Below are positions 20,604-28,499 of a stretch of DNA of 64,000 nt, in pieces (positions within the stretch are counted from its first letter, which is position 1; the number at the start of each line of letters is the position of its first letter). The DNA is taken from contig JAHDDW010000001.1 in the NCBI GenBank assembly GCA_020629155.1, positions 46,497 through 110,496 on the forward strand, in the 5' to 3' direction. Origin of the DNA: Acidimicrobiales bacterium. Its GTDB lineage: Bacteria; Actinomycetota; Acidimicrobiia; Acidimicrobiales; SZUA-35. The position numbers and the translations under genes are program-made. A model generated the notes under the pieces. The model was not told the origin of the DNA. It searched no databases and was given only the letters and a program-made list of their open reading frames with translations.

Positions 20604-20765
20604 CTATGAATCGATTCTCGCCAGATCGCTTGACCAAGAAACGCCAGAACCTGATGAAATGTCCAGACGAAGCGGATAGTCAGGGCGTAAAATCGTATCT
20701 GCCACGCTCGTATCAACTGCATAGTAAACGCTGCTCATCACAGACTCCCTGAACATCGATATCAG
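20604..20765 (-). pseudogene. Remnant of an AbrB/PIN toxin-antitoxin locus
   Basis: Translated on the minus strand from ATG 20738 the region starts MSSVYYAVDTSVA, matching MGSVKYAVDTSVA of the intact PIN toxin, then loses homology and stops at 20604. Upstream, another frame reads SDIDVQGVCDEQR, matching TDVDVQRVRDGQR at the end of the intact antitoxin. About 65 bp align (roughly 20,703-20,767 with 19,786-19,850), with about a dozen mismatches by eye. The antitoxin stop is mutated (TAA to TTA). This is an old, broken paralogue in the same orientation as the intact pair. Confidence 0.75.
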
Positions 20766-20854
20766 ACAACACTACTTTGTGCCTATGACAACTACCAAGT
20801 ACTGAGCCAAACAACGAAGGGTATAGAATACGAGTCATTATCTTTAAGGGTTTT

Positions 20855-21811
20855 ATGACAATTACTATTGGCATTATCGGCACAGGCAGCATCGCTGAAA
20901 CGCATGCGCAAGCAATCGAATCAAGTAAAGAAGTTACTCTTGTTGCCGTACTTTCGCGCAGCGAAGAAGCTGCTAAAGCTTTCGCTTCACAAAGAGACTC
21001 ATCGGGTATTGCTGAATACACAACACTCGAATCATTCACTGCTGACGAAACAATCGACCTTGTCGTTATTGCTTCGCCTGATAAACTTCACGCTTCGCAG
21101 GCAAAGCATTGCCTAGAAGCTGGCAAACATGTTCTCTGTGAGAAGCCACTTACCACAGATAGCAAACAAGGTGAACAACTTCTCACACTAGCAACATCTA
21201 AAAATCTACTTCTGGCTACAGGATTTCACCTTCGCTCACACACTGGACATATCGAGTTGCATAAAAAGATAGTGGAAGAGAACTGCCTTGGAATACTGCG
21301 ACATATTCGTGCTTTCTGGACTTTCAAAGGCTCTCCTGACAACTGGCGGGCACATAGCAAAGTCGGCAAATGGTGGTCACTTGCAGCTGTCGGCTCGCAC
21401 TGCATCGATCAAGCACGCTGGTTCGCCGACGATCAAGAGGAATGGCAACAGTTTCGCACTGTCATTAGCAACAACAAATGGAACAGCCCACATGATGAGA
21501 CAGCTACGTTGGCAGCACAGTTTTCTACAGGACCAACCGTGGAAATTACCAGCTCAGCTCAATTTGCATCACCTAGCCGTTTAGAAATCTATGGCGAGTA
21601 CGGTTATGCAATTTGCGAAGACACCTTTGGCAGGCATGGAGGAGGCACAATCATGCTCAACGGCAAGCCACTTGCATTTACTCCACAAAATCCGTTTCTA
21701 AACCAGATTGAACATATCGCAGACTGCATACATTCAGGCGAACAGCCACGAAACAGCGGACCTATAGGCCTACGAAGCGTTAGAGACCTATTACTAGCCA
21801 ATAACGTCTAG
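20855..21811 (+). CDS. Gfo/Idh/MocA-family NAD(P)-dependent oxidoreductase
   Basis: The Rossmann motif GIIGTGSIAETHAQAI (about residues 6-21) and the family's LCEKPLTTD (about residue 93) are clear. The C-terminal dimerisation/substrate half contains WWSLAAVGSHCIDQARWF. At 318 residues it fits the family of sugar and inositol dehydrogenases. The substrate cannot be told: no sugar transporter or kinase lies nearby. It may be transcribed alone; the lipoprotein gene converges on it. Confidence 0.88.
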   Translation: MTITIGIIGTGSIAETHAQAIESSKEVTLVAVLSRSEEAAKAFASQRDSSGIAEYTTLESFTADETIDLVVIASPDKLHASQAKHCLEAGKHVLCEKPLTTDSKQGEQLLTLATSKNLLLATGFHLRSHTGHIELHKKIVEENCLGILRHIRAFWTFKGSPDNWRAHSKVGKWWSLAAVGSHCIDQARWFADDQEEWQQFRTVISNNKWNSPHDETATLAAQFSTGPTVEITSSAQFASPSRLEIYGEYGYAICEDTFGRHGGGTIMLNGKPLAFTPQNPFLNQIEHIADCIHSGEQPRNSGPIGLRSVRDLLLANNV

Positions 21812-21863
21812 CCCAAAAAATGAAAGCTACGTTACCTATTGTCACGATAAACAAACTGGTAAG

Positions 21864-22877
21864 CTACCCAGCGAGCACTTGTTGAGCGACTTTTTCTAAC
21901 TGCGTTGCATCATAAAACTCAATCGCTTCATCACCCATTGCAGAAACATGCACTAACGTATCGCCTGAAATGGCGTACAGTTCATTAGCCACTCTCGATT
22001 TTTTCGCTAGAGGATTCACCTGAACTTCTTGTATGAAATACACAGAATCAAAAGAATCGGAAGAAATACTTTCAGGAACTGGCCTCGAAGCAGAAAAATC
22101 ATAGTATTCCTCCAACTCATCAAAGATTTGCTTAGCATCATCGCGCTTGCTGACTGACGCATGCAACCTGTTATCATTTTCAGCTACTGCGACACACGCA
22201 GGTGCGCCCCAAAAAACAAATTCATGCACTTTATCGCTTGCAGCAGACGCTACGTTTTTAAACAGTTCAGCGTCGCAATCAACCGCAACTTGCACTTCTG
22301 GCACATCATAAGAAGAGAGATTCTCAGAAATTTGCGTACTAGCAGTGATTAGATCATCACGATCTGCTGCTTTATACCCTCCTCCGAAAGAATCATCATC
22401 GGTTCTATCTCGTAAACGACCAGCAATATGGAATGCATACTCACCATCAACAAACTTTCCGCTTAGGAAACCTAAGCCATCAGCTTCTGGAGCAAAAAAG
22501 ACGTTTTCTTTTTCTCCAACTGGTAGAAACTCTTCTTCTTTACCCCATGCAGAATAGCTTTCTTGCTCCCAAGAAACAGGAACAGCTTTAATGTAGAGCA
22601 TCGCACCACCCTCGGCATCATAGGCTGTGCAGCTGCGAGAAGGCGAAACAGGGAAACTATCAGGAATAGGAATTTGAAAATCGCCGTCGTCAACCGACAA
22701 CTCAATACCAAAAATCTCGCTTAACGCATCAAAATCTATAAGGTCACAAGACCCTAGCACTTCAGATGAACCACTCGATGATGAAGCACCAGAAGCACCT
22801 TCTGGGGCACCTTCGCTGCTACCTCCACATGCTGCCAGCACCATCCCAAAAGCTATCAAGATACATATTTTTTTCAC
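21864..22877 (-). CDS. Lipoprotein of unknown function
   Basis: The N-terminus MKKICILIAFGMVLAACGG is a type II signal with lipobox LAAC, so the protein should be anchored outside the membrane. A Gly/Ser-rich linker is followed by a folded domain containing CDLIDFDALSEIFG and VSPSRSCTAYD. In actinobacteria this cysteine-bearing pattern resembles DUF3558-like secreted proteins, a loose similarity only. A second half repeats a similar layout (VDCDAELFKNVASA, FWGAPACVAV). 337 residues. Confidence 0.7.
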   Translation of the reverse strand: MKKICILIAFGMVLAACGGSSEGAPEGASGASSSSGSSEVLGSCDLIDFDALSEIFGIELSVDDGDFQIPIPDSFPVSPSRSCTAYDAEGGAMLYIKAVPVSWEQESYSAWGKEEEFLPVGEKENVFFAPEADGLGFLSGKFVDGEYAFHIAGRLRDRTDDDSFGGGYKAADRDDLITASTQISENLSSYDVPEVQVAVDCDAELFKNVASAASDKVHEFVFWGAPACVAVAENDNRLHASVSKRDDAKQIFDELEEYYDFSASRPVPESISSDSFDSVYFIQEVQVNPLAKKSRVANELYAISGDTLVHVSAMGDEAIEFYDATQLEKVAQQVLAG

Positions 22878-22951
22878 TACATTTCCTCGCCTCTATACCA
22901 ATACAGTAGTATACAGACGCTTTTTGACAACGAACACGCAGCGGCAAGCAC

Positions 22952-22986
22952 CTTCTAAAGGCACTCACAGATGACGCCTTTAGAAG
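22952..22986 (-). terminator. Inverted repeat, probable terminator
   Basis: Perfect 11-bp arms (22952-22962 and 22976-22986) flank a 13-base spacer. The structure overlaps the stop codon of the small membrane-protein gene at 22980. No U-run follows on the minus strand, so termination or 3'-end protection is inferred from position only. Confidence 0.5.
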
Positions 22987-23069
22987 ATAAACGCTCGCAG
23001 CTGAATCAAGATAGCGCCGAACATTAAAAACACAAGCGTTACAAGTGTGATGACCGTAGCTGGCCTCAT
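22980..23069 (-). CDS. Small membrane protein coupled to the SAM hydroxide adenosyltransferase
   Basis: A 29-residue frame, starting MRPATVITLVTLVFLMFGA, consisting almost entirely of one hydrophobic helix with a positive N-terminus and Arg near the end. Its ATG at 23069 overlaps the stop codon of the upstream gene as ATGA, the usual arrangement for translational coupling. A perfect inverted repeat closes the transcript at its stop. Coupling plus a clean transmembrane helix argue that it is real, although too short for homology-based naming. Confidence 0.55.
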   Translation of the reverse strand: MRPATVITLVTLVFLMFGAILIQLRAFIF

Positions 23070-23932
23070 AGGTCATCTCCAGATCGAGTTTTACCTAGTG
23101 TTACTGGCACTGACACGCCACCGTCTTCTTTGCCCTTTCGGAGCACCACTGCTGCATCTTCGTCTACCTCCAGAATTTCTGCGGCAGACATTCGGTTTGA
23201 CACAATCGAAAGCAGACCATAGCTATCGGCGAGCATTGCTAGACCTGTCGTTGGCAACTCGCTAACATCAGCAACCCGGGTCACCGAATGTTCTTTCCCA
23301 CCGACAGTCAACAACGCCTGTTCTGGCCAATCTGCAACCTGTTGAGGGTCAACATTGAGCTGCACATTACCATAACGATCGATCCATAAAACTTGCGTGG
23401 AAAGCGAACCATCTTCGCTGAGCTCGCTAACAGGCATGACCGCAGGGAAAAGCTTCGCAACATCTAAAGCGCTACCTAACGAAGCGAGCGGCGTGCCTAA
23501 ACAAAGTTGGGCTGCTGCAGGCGCTAAAATATCTCGCCCTGGCGACACAGACCCAATAGATGCAAGATGATATTTTTCTGCATCGAGCGTGACCGCTGCT
23601 GTCGCACCGCCTACCATCGCAACAGCTGGCGCTAGCAAACCATTATTAGGGCCAACCAGGTACGATTCGCCATCAGCTACTTCGATAGCAACAGGCTTGC
23701 CAGCAACCTTAGCCGCTGGGTTAACGTTAGCGAGTACGACACCAGGTGCTAAATGCGCAACCGAGCGAGCCAACGCTAGACCGCCGCCTTTCACGTCATA
23801 CGGCGCTATCTGATGAGTGATATCGATCACAGTGACATCAGGCGCTAACGACCGAACAACTGAATGAATCGCTCCGACATAGCCATCGCGCAAACCATAG
23901 TCGGAAAGGAAAGAAAGAGTAGAAAATCGCAC
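23066..23932 (-). CDS. S-adenosyl-L-methionine hydroxide adenosyltransferase (DUF62)
   Basis: The family hydrolyses SAM to adenosine and methionine and is related to fluorinase/chlorinase. The N-terminus reads FLSDYGLRDGYVGAIHSVVRSLAP, with the conserved Asp-rich SAM site. DITHQIAPYDVKGG, NVNPAAK and GPNNGLLAP follow; the C-terminal domain has WIDRYGNVQLNV. 288 residues, normal length. The start is GTG at 23932 because an in-frame TAG lies just upstream; GAGAAG directly precedes it. An intergenic hairpin stands 44-73 bases upstream of the start. Divergent from a deoxyribonucleotidase gene. Confidence 0.88.
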   Translation of the reverse strand: MRFSTLSFLSDYGLRDGYVGAIHSVVRSLAPDVTVIDITHQIAPYDVKGGGLALARSVAHLAPGVVLANVNPAAKVAGKPVAIEVADGESYLVGPNNGLLAPAVAMVGGATAAVTLDAEKYHLASIGSVSPGRDILAPAAAQLCLGTPLASLGSALDVAKLFPAVMPVSELSEDGSLSTQVLWIDRYGNVQLNVDPQQVADWPEQALLTVGGKEHSVTRVADVSELPTTGLAMLADSYGLLSIVSNRMSAAEILEVDEDAAVVLRKGKEDGGVSVPVTLGKTRSGDDL

Positions 23933-23975
23933 CTTCTCATGCTAGCAGGCCGCCACCAGACCGAGGCGAAAACAA

Positions 23976-24005
23976 AGTGAGGAGCACATCGTTGTGCTCC
24001 TCACT
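23976..24005 (-). promoter_or_regulatory. Perfect hairpin with T-rich tail in the leader of the SAM hydroxide adenosyltransferase gene
   Basis: Arms 23976-23987 and 23994-24005 (AGTGAGGAGCAC and its complement) pair perfectly around a six-base loop. On the minus strand the stem is followed by TTGTTTTC, as in an intrinsic terminator. No minus-strand gene precedes it within the window's divergent gap, so it may act as an attenuator for the downstream gene. I could not recognise a known SAM riboswitch fold next to it. Confidence 0.5.
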
Positions 24006-24174
24006 CAGACCTACATAACCAGCATCGCACAAGAAACCATTGCGTTCTTCTATGGGGTGACCATTTACGAATCTTTGGCTACATGTAAGTAGTAAAGGCA
24101 TCGACAAGCATCGGAAAAATCTTTAGCCACCATTTGAAAACGTCGATGCTAGTCCTACATAGAAGGAGCCAAGG

Positions 24175-24804
24175 TTGGTAGATAACTTTATAGTCGGAGT
24201 CGATCTAGACGGCGTTTGTGCTGATTATGTGACAGGTTTTCGTCGTTGTGTTGCGAAAGAATTATCTATCGACCCTTTGTCGCTACCTCCGATTACGCAA
24301 TGGGGTTACGATCAATGGGGTCTCAGCTTCGATGACTACAAAGAGCTGCATCGCAAAGCTGTCCAGGAGTACCATTTGTTCAGAGATCTCCCGTTGTTGG
24401 AAAATTGCGAAAAGGTGTTGTGGAGACTTTCAGATGCAGGCATCTGGATCAGACTTATAACGCATCGTCTTTACACAAATTGGACTCATCAGGTAGCGGC
24501 AAAAGATACTGTGGACTGGCTAGACAAAAACAATATTCCATACAGAGATATTTGCTTCATGGGTGCTAAATCGGAGGTTCAAGCTGACCTTTATATCGAA
24601 GATGCCCCTCACAACGTAGACGCACTACGAGAAGCAGGCAATCAAGTCATCGTCTTCGACCAACCCTACAACCAGGATCTTTCAGGTTTGCGGGCAAAAA
24701 ACTGGCTAGAAGCCGAAGAAATTATTCTTGCCAAAGCCGCAGAACATAACCCTGTACAAACGAAATTGCCTGGACTAGATGTCGCCTCGACAAGACTACA
24801 ATAG
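24175..24804 (+). CDS. 5'(3')-deoxyribonucleotidase-like HAD phosphatase
   Basis: A HAD-superfamily phosphatase of the NT5C type, which dephosphorylates (deoxy)nucleoside monophosphates. Motif I is GVDLDGVCADY (nucleophile Asp and proton-donor Asp, about residues 8-18). Motif II is LITHRLY, and the C-terminal acidic motif is LYIEDAPHNVDAL. 209 residues. TTG at 24175 is used, with AGAAGGAG seven or eight bases upstream. Divergent from the SAM hydroxide adenosyltransferase gene; an adenosine-salvage link between them is speculation. Confidence 0.82.
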   Translation: MVDNFIVGVDLDGVCADYVTGFRRCVAKELSIDPLSLPPITQWGYDQWGLSFDDYKELHRKAVQEYHLFRDLPLLENCEKVLWRLSDAGIWIRLITHRLYTNWTHQVAAKDTVDWLDKNNIPYRDICFMGAKSEVQADLYIEDAPHNVDALREAGNQVIVFDQPYNQDLSGLRAKNWLEAEEIILAKAAEHNPVQTKLPGLDVASTRLQ

Positions 24805-24915
24805 CCTAGCTACAACAAGCGTGCCCCATTCAAATCCATAACTGTCACAGATGCGTCTTGGTTTCTTACCCACCAAACAACTAGCTAATCTGTAAAAACT
24901 GCTACTGCTTCTGCG

Positions 24916-25818
24916 CTATTCGATTCGTATAACTACTAAATCTGTCGCTGACGCCATTTCGGCCTGCGGCAACGTCGTTATTGACTGACGATTGCCTACA
25001 ACATGCACCAGCTGCATACCAGCATCTTCGGTCTCTATAATTCCTTTTACACGTACAACGTTTTTATCTGCGGTCAAATCAGCAACTATCTTGTTCAAAG
25101 CAGCAACCGTGAAAGACTCGCCAGTAGGTACTGTTTCTACTTCTACACTGTGTGAATCAAAAAGCGACATCGCTGGAACATCAGCGTCGCTACCATGTTG
25201 GCGACCGCCCAGCTCCAAAATTGCGGCGAAAGCAGACGGCGTCGAAGAATGAACAACTTTTCGTCCTGGAACTAACTGCTCAACACGATTTTCAACCTCA
25301 ACAAGCATCTCGCCAGAAACAAGATCCGTTTTGGTTAATACTAGTAGATCTGCAGCTTCCAACTGGCGTTGAATCTTATAGCCAGTCAGCTCTGAATCGA
25401 TCTGTTCTAAAAACTGTTCGCTATCAACAAGAATTACTACGCCATCGAGTTTGAAACCAGCTGTTGAGGCCCACGGACGCATACGATCGGGCTGCGCGAC
25501 TCCGCTAAGTTCAACGACAATATGGTCTGGCGGTTCTTCACGAGCACGGATTTGGTCAAAGGCTACCTGAAACCCTTCACTAAGGCTGCAACAAACACAC
25601 CCATCGGTAAGCTCGATTGCGTTACCAGAAGATGATTTAATGAGCTTCACATCGATGTTCACAGAACCTACGTCGTTGACAAGAACAGCCAGCTTCAGAT
25701 TGGTTCGGGCAAGCAGTTCATTGAGCAACGTAGTTTTCCCTGATCCAAGATAGCCACCTAGAAAAGTTACTGGCACACGTCTGCCATCCCACGGAGCAAA
25801 ATCGGGTACATATTCCAT
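24916..25818 (-). CDS. CobW/G3E-family GTPase
   Basis: A metal-chaperone-type GTPase. The Walker A motif is FLGGYLGSGKTTLLNELL (about residues 19-36). The metal-binding CxCC motif appears as DGCVCCSLSEG (about residues 73-83). VELSGVAQPDRM and LTKTDLV (G4) follow. The C-terminal domain is short, giving 300 residues. Family members deliver Zn or Co to target enzymes; no zinc transporter or cobalamin gene is nearby, so the client is unknown. Confidence 0.88.
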   Translation of the reverse strand: MEYVPDFAPWDGRRVPVTFLGGYLGSGKTTLLNELLARTNLKLAVLVNDVGSVNIDVKLIKSSSGNAIELTDGCVCCSLSEGFQVAFDQIRAREEPPDHIVVELSGVAQPDRMRPWASTAGFKLDGVVILVDSEQFLEQIDSELTGYKIQRQLEAADLLVLTKTDLVSGEMLVEVENRVEQLVPGRKVVHSSTPSAFAAILELGGRQHGSDADVPAMSLFDSHSVEVETVPTGESFTVAALNKIVADLTADKNVVRVKGIIETEDAGMQLVHVVGNRQSITTLPQAEMASATDLVVIRIE

Positions 25819-25850
25819 GCCTCTACCCTACTGTCGAGAGCATCTTTTTG

Positions 25851-25941
25851 TTGAGCCATTTGGATAGGCGAGACATGCCAGTTTCGTATCGAACGTTAAT
25901 CGACACAGGCATCAAATATGATCTGTCTACGAAGCATCTCT
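25851..25941 (+). pseudogene. Remnant copy of the PAP2 phosphatase gene
   Basis: Bases 25851-25893 are identical to 27497-27539, the start region of the PAP2 gene, over 43 bp including its ATG. After a junction, 25899-25940 resembles 28073-28117 inside that gene (shared ATCGACACAGGC and TACGAAGC). The roughly 530 bases between those two parts are missing. The remnant is in the same orientation as the intact gene, and fic lies between the two. Confidence 0.8.
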
Positions 25942-25948
25942 ATGTACG

Positions 25949-27334
25949 TTACAGTAATTTTTCATGTAAAATATTTCGCATGGATAGCAACATTTCATCA
26001 ATCCATGTCTCAAGTTGAACTTTCAACATCTGTTTAGGGCGCGGATATACTCGATCAGGAGATACGGCTAACCCAGGCTGCGATTTAGACTGTAGCAAGA
26101 TCTGCAATGCATCGTCACTATCAGCGATGTTGACCTGAATATTGTTTACAATCGTGCTGGCAGATACACCATCTAAAAACATCTGGACAGTGAACCCTTG
26201 ACCAGACGGTCTATACCCTGCCAAAGATACTCTCACAACTGAAGAGTTTAGTAGAGTAACGACAACCGAAGTATCCGCATTAAACTGCTCACACTTTTTT
26301 GCCAATGTAGCGGCTAGAAGCGAATCAAGGCGAGTAGCAGCCGTTTCTATTTCTGTTGCTGCATCCTTATAACTATTTACCAAGTCTGAGGCATTAGCTG
26401 TGCTCATTGTGCTTGCATCTTCGGCAGCAGTGAGACGTAGCCTTCCGACAATGATGCTTAAAAGGTCAAAGGTGATCGTATTTAAGAAAGCAACAAAGGG
26501 TTGATTATCGCCTTTATCTGCCTTGTTTTGCACTGCAAAATAATCGGAAGCATCGTCAGAAAAAATAACTAAAGGCACTGACCATTTGGCTAGCAAAGGA
26601 ATGCTCGCAACGAGACGTGCTGTTCTGCCGTTACCATCTGCAAAAGGGTGGATATGCGTAAGACAGTGATGTATGTAGGCCGACTGTAGAATCGCAGGTG
26701 ATTGCCTGAAATCTTCTTTTTGAAGTTCAGATACAAAACGTTGCATCTCGTTAGGTGTTTCTAAGACAGGTGCATAGTTATGAACAGAACCATCAGCTAG
26801 CATTACATGGTTTGATTGACTTTTATAGACTCCTTTAGGCAATTTCTGTTGCTGGCTAACAATTTGGCCGTCTAGTTCGGTGTGTACTGTGTAGAAGTCT
26901 TGGAAACTGCATACTTTAGCGTGCAACTCACGTAACAGTGCCTCAGAAAACGGTTGCTGTCTTGCCATAACGTCAAGTGCTAGGTCATAGGCAAGGCGTT
27001 GCCCTTGAATAAGTCTTTGCTGCGTTTCATCCTCAATTTTTCGCTTTACTGCTTCAAAGTTGATAACACCATTTAAAACGCTCAGTGTTAGACCTACCGT
27101 CGGTGGATACAAACCTTCCATCGCCCCAGTTTCTAACGCTGCTGCGTCTAGTGTGTTTGCTAGCGCTTCTTGAATACGAGACTCGCCAAGAGTTGTACGC
27201 AAAGAAGTTATTGTTTGAGAGACTTGTTCTATGTTTTGCTCGTCGCTAGCAATGCCAGTAGACCATTGCTCAAATGTTTGGATCGGCGTATATCTATCAT
27301 CTAGATCTGCATCATTTGTAAACAGCGGAGCCAT
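25949..27334 (-). CDS. Fic-domain protein
   Basis: Fic proteins transfer AMP or other phosphate-containing groups to target proteins. The active-site motif HPFADGNGRTARL (about residue 225) is intact, including catalytic His and the anion-binding loop. An N-terminal region (EGLYPPTVGLTLSVLNG) resembles the Fic N-terminal helical domain. Its inhibitory motif is not obvious, and no separate antitoxin gene is adjacent. 461 residues; the C-terminal third is unassigned. It sits between a truncated and an intact PAP2 gene, with a MITE-like element just upstream of its start, so it looks acquired. Confidence 0.88.
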   Translation of the reverse strand: MAPLFTNDADLDDRYTPIQTFEQWSTGIASDEQNIEQVSQTITSLRTTLGESRIQEALANTLDAAALETGAMEGLYPPTVGLTLSVLNGVINFEAVKRKIEDETQQRLIQGQRLAYDLALDVMARQQPFSEALLRELHAKVCSFQDFYTVHTELDGQIVSQQQKLPKGVYKSQSNHVMLADGSVHNYAPVLETPNEMQRFVSELQKEDFRQSPAILQSAYIHHCLTHIHPFADGNGRTARLVASIPLLAKWSVPLVIFSDDASDYFAVQNKADKGDNQPFVAFLNTITFDLLSIIVGRLRLTAAEDASTMSTANASDLVNSYKDAATEIETAATRLDSLLAATLAKKCEQFNADTSVVVTLLNSSVVRVSLAGYRPSGQGFTVQMFLDGVSASTIVNNIQVNIADSDDALQILLQSKSQPGLAVSPDRVYPRPKQMLKVQLETWIDEMLLSMRNILHEKLL

Positions 27335-27338
27335 GTTC

Positions 27339-27464
27339 TTAAGGCTATCTCTGTTTATTCATTTTGTATCGAATCGTTTTACTAGCGAACTGCTAAAACC
27401 TGCGCGGAAACGCCCGAGCGAGCGGAAATATCGAGGGCCATCCACAATTTTTCGAGATGCCCTT
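27339..27464. mobile_element. MITE-like element, copy 2
   Basis: Second copy of the non-coding element at 19281-19406. It shares TTAAGGCTAT.TCTGTTTATT at the left end and GAGATGCCCTT at the right, with a more diverged middle and two one-base gaps. It begins five bases upstream of the fic start codon, so it probably provides or has replaced the fic promoter. The left end has TTAA; the right end reads CTTCAG, so no clean target duplication is visible here. Confidence 0.6.
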
Positions 27465-27520
27465 CAGTATGCCACGCCATACTAAGAACAACGGGTTTGA
27501 GCCATTTGGATAGGCGAGAC

Positions 27521-28417
27521 ATGCCAGTTTCGTATCGAATAACAACGAAGACCATCGCTAAACTGCTGCTACCCATTAGCGTAACTCTTATGGGTTGGTT
27601 GCCATGGAAATATGGAGTTCTGCTAGGGATTATTTGCGTCCTTTTTTCACTATTTTTAAGCAAACACAAAAATCCACACGTCCAACTGATTCGTTCTTTT
27701 CTCAATGAAGCTTCAATTCTTGCTTTTTTATATGCACTTTGGGTATTCGCTGGGAAATTTTCGGTGCTTCGAATTGACAGCGCTATTGCTCGGGGCGAAT
27801 GGCTCTGGCAGCTAGAACGACAGCTCTCTATGCCAAGCGAAAAATGGTTGCAAGAACAGCTCATTGCGCATTCAATTCTTACGCAAAGTGTCAATATCTA
27901 CTATTTTGCTGTGCATGTCCCAGCGATGGGGGTGTTCCTTGTTTGGCTATTTCTGCGTTACCGCAACGACTTTGCCACTTGGCGCAACACGCTGGCAGGT
28001 TTAACTGGCTCTTGCCTTGCTATTCAGTTATTGCCAGTAGCGCCGCCGAGACTTGTCCCCTCACTCGGAGTGATCGACACAGGCGTCGAATATGGCCAGT
28101 CTGTGTACGAAGCACTGAGCTATTCTGCTGCTGGACAATACCAAGCGATGCCTTCAATTCATGTTGGCTGGGCAGCATTAATTGGGTGGGCTGTCTGGAA
28201 ACAGAGTGAAAGTCATTGGCGCTGGCTAGCCGTTGGCCATGCGTTCATCACTTTCTATATTGTCGCTGCAACAGGAAACCATTATTGGCTAGACGGCATC
28301 GCGGCAATTGCACTTATGATTATGATTCATCCTGCCGCTACATGGCTAGCAACGTTCACAGACGAAAACAAAAAAGCGCTAGTTACACGCTTTAGCTTTA
28401 TTCCCAAGAACCTATGA
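27521..28417 (+). CDS. PAP2-superfamily membrane phosphatase/phosphotransferase
   Basis: A polytopic membrane protein of the inositolphosphotransferase-like PAP2 branch. Several hydrophobic helices precede the catalytic motifs QYQAMPSIHVGWAALIGW (second motif, with catalytic His) and GNHYWLDGIAA (third motif). Substrates in this branch are lipid phosphates or prenyl diphosphates. I place the start at ATG 27521; a TTG at 27497 is in frame but has no Shine-Dalgarno. 298 residues. A broken copy of its 5' end lies beyond fic at 25,851. Confidence 0.82.
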   Translation: MPVSYRITTKTIAKLLLPISVTLMGWLPWKYGVLLGIICVLFSLFLSKHKNPHVQLIRSFLNEASILAFLYALWVFAGKFSVLRIDSAIARGEWLWQLERQLSMPSEKWLQEQLIAHSILTQSVNIYYFAVHVPAMGVFLVWLFLRYRNDFATWRNTLAGLTGSCLAIQLLPVAPPRLVPSLGVIDTGVEYGQSVYEALSYSAAGQYQAMPSIHVGWAALIGWAVWKQSESHWRWLAVGHAFITFYIVAATGNHYWLDGIAAIALMIMIHPAATWLATFTDENKKALVTRFSFIPKNL

Positions 28418-28499
28418 TACGACAAACATATCAAGCATGCAGGAATGGACCATATTCTTTTGCGATTAAAGTTACGTTGAAAATCGGTTCTTAGCTGTG

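Noticed and set aside
20713-21039. Long minus-strand frame opposite the Gfo/Idh oxidoreductase gene
   Set aside because: It is antisense to a clear gene. Only its last residues matter, because they preserve the antitoxin end of the AbrB/PIN remnant.
24098-24149. Inverted repeat GCATCGAC ... GTCGATGC in the leader of the deoxyribonucleotidase gene
   Set aside because: Eight bases with a 36-base spacer is close to what chance would produce in a gap of this size; no supporting context.
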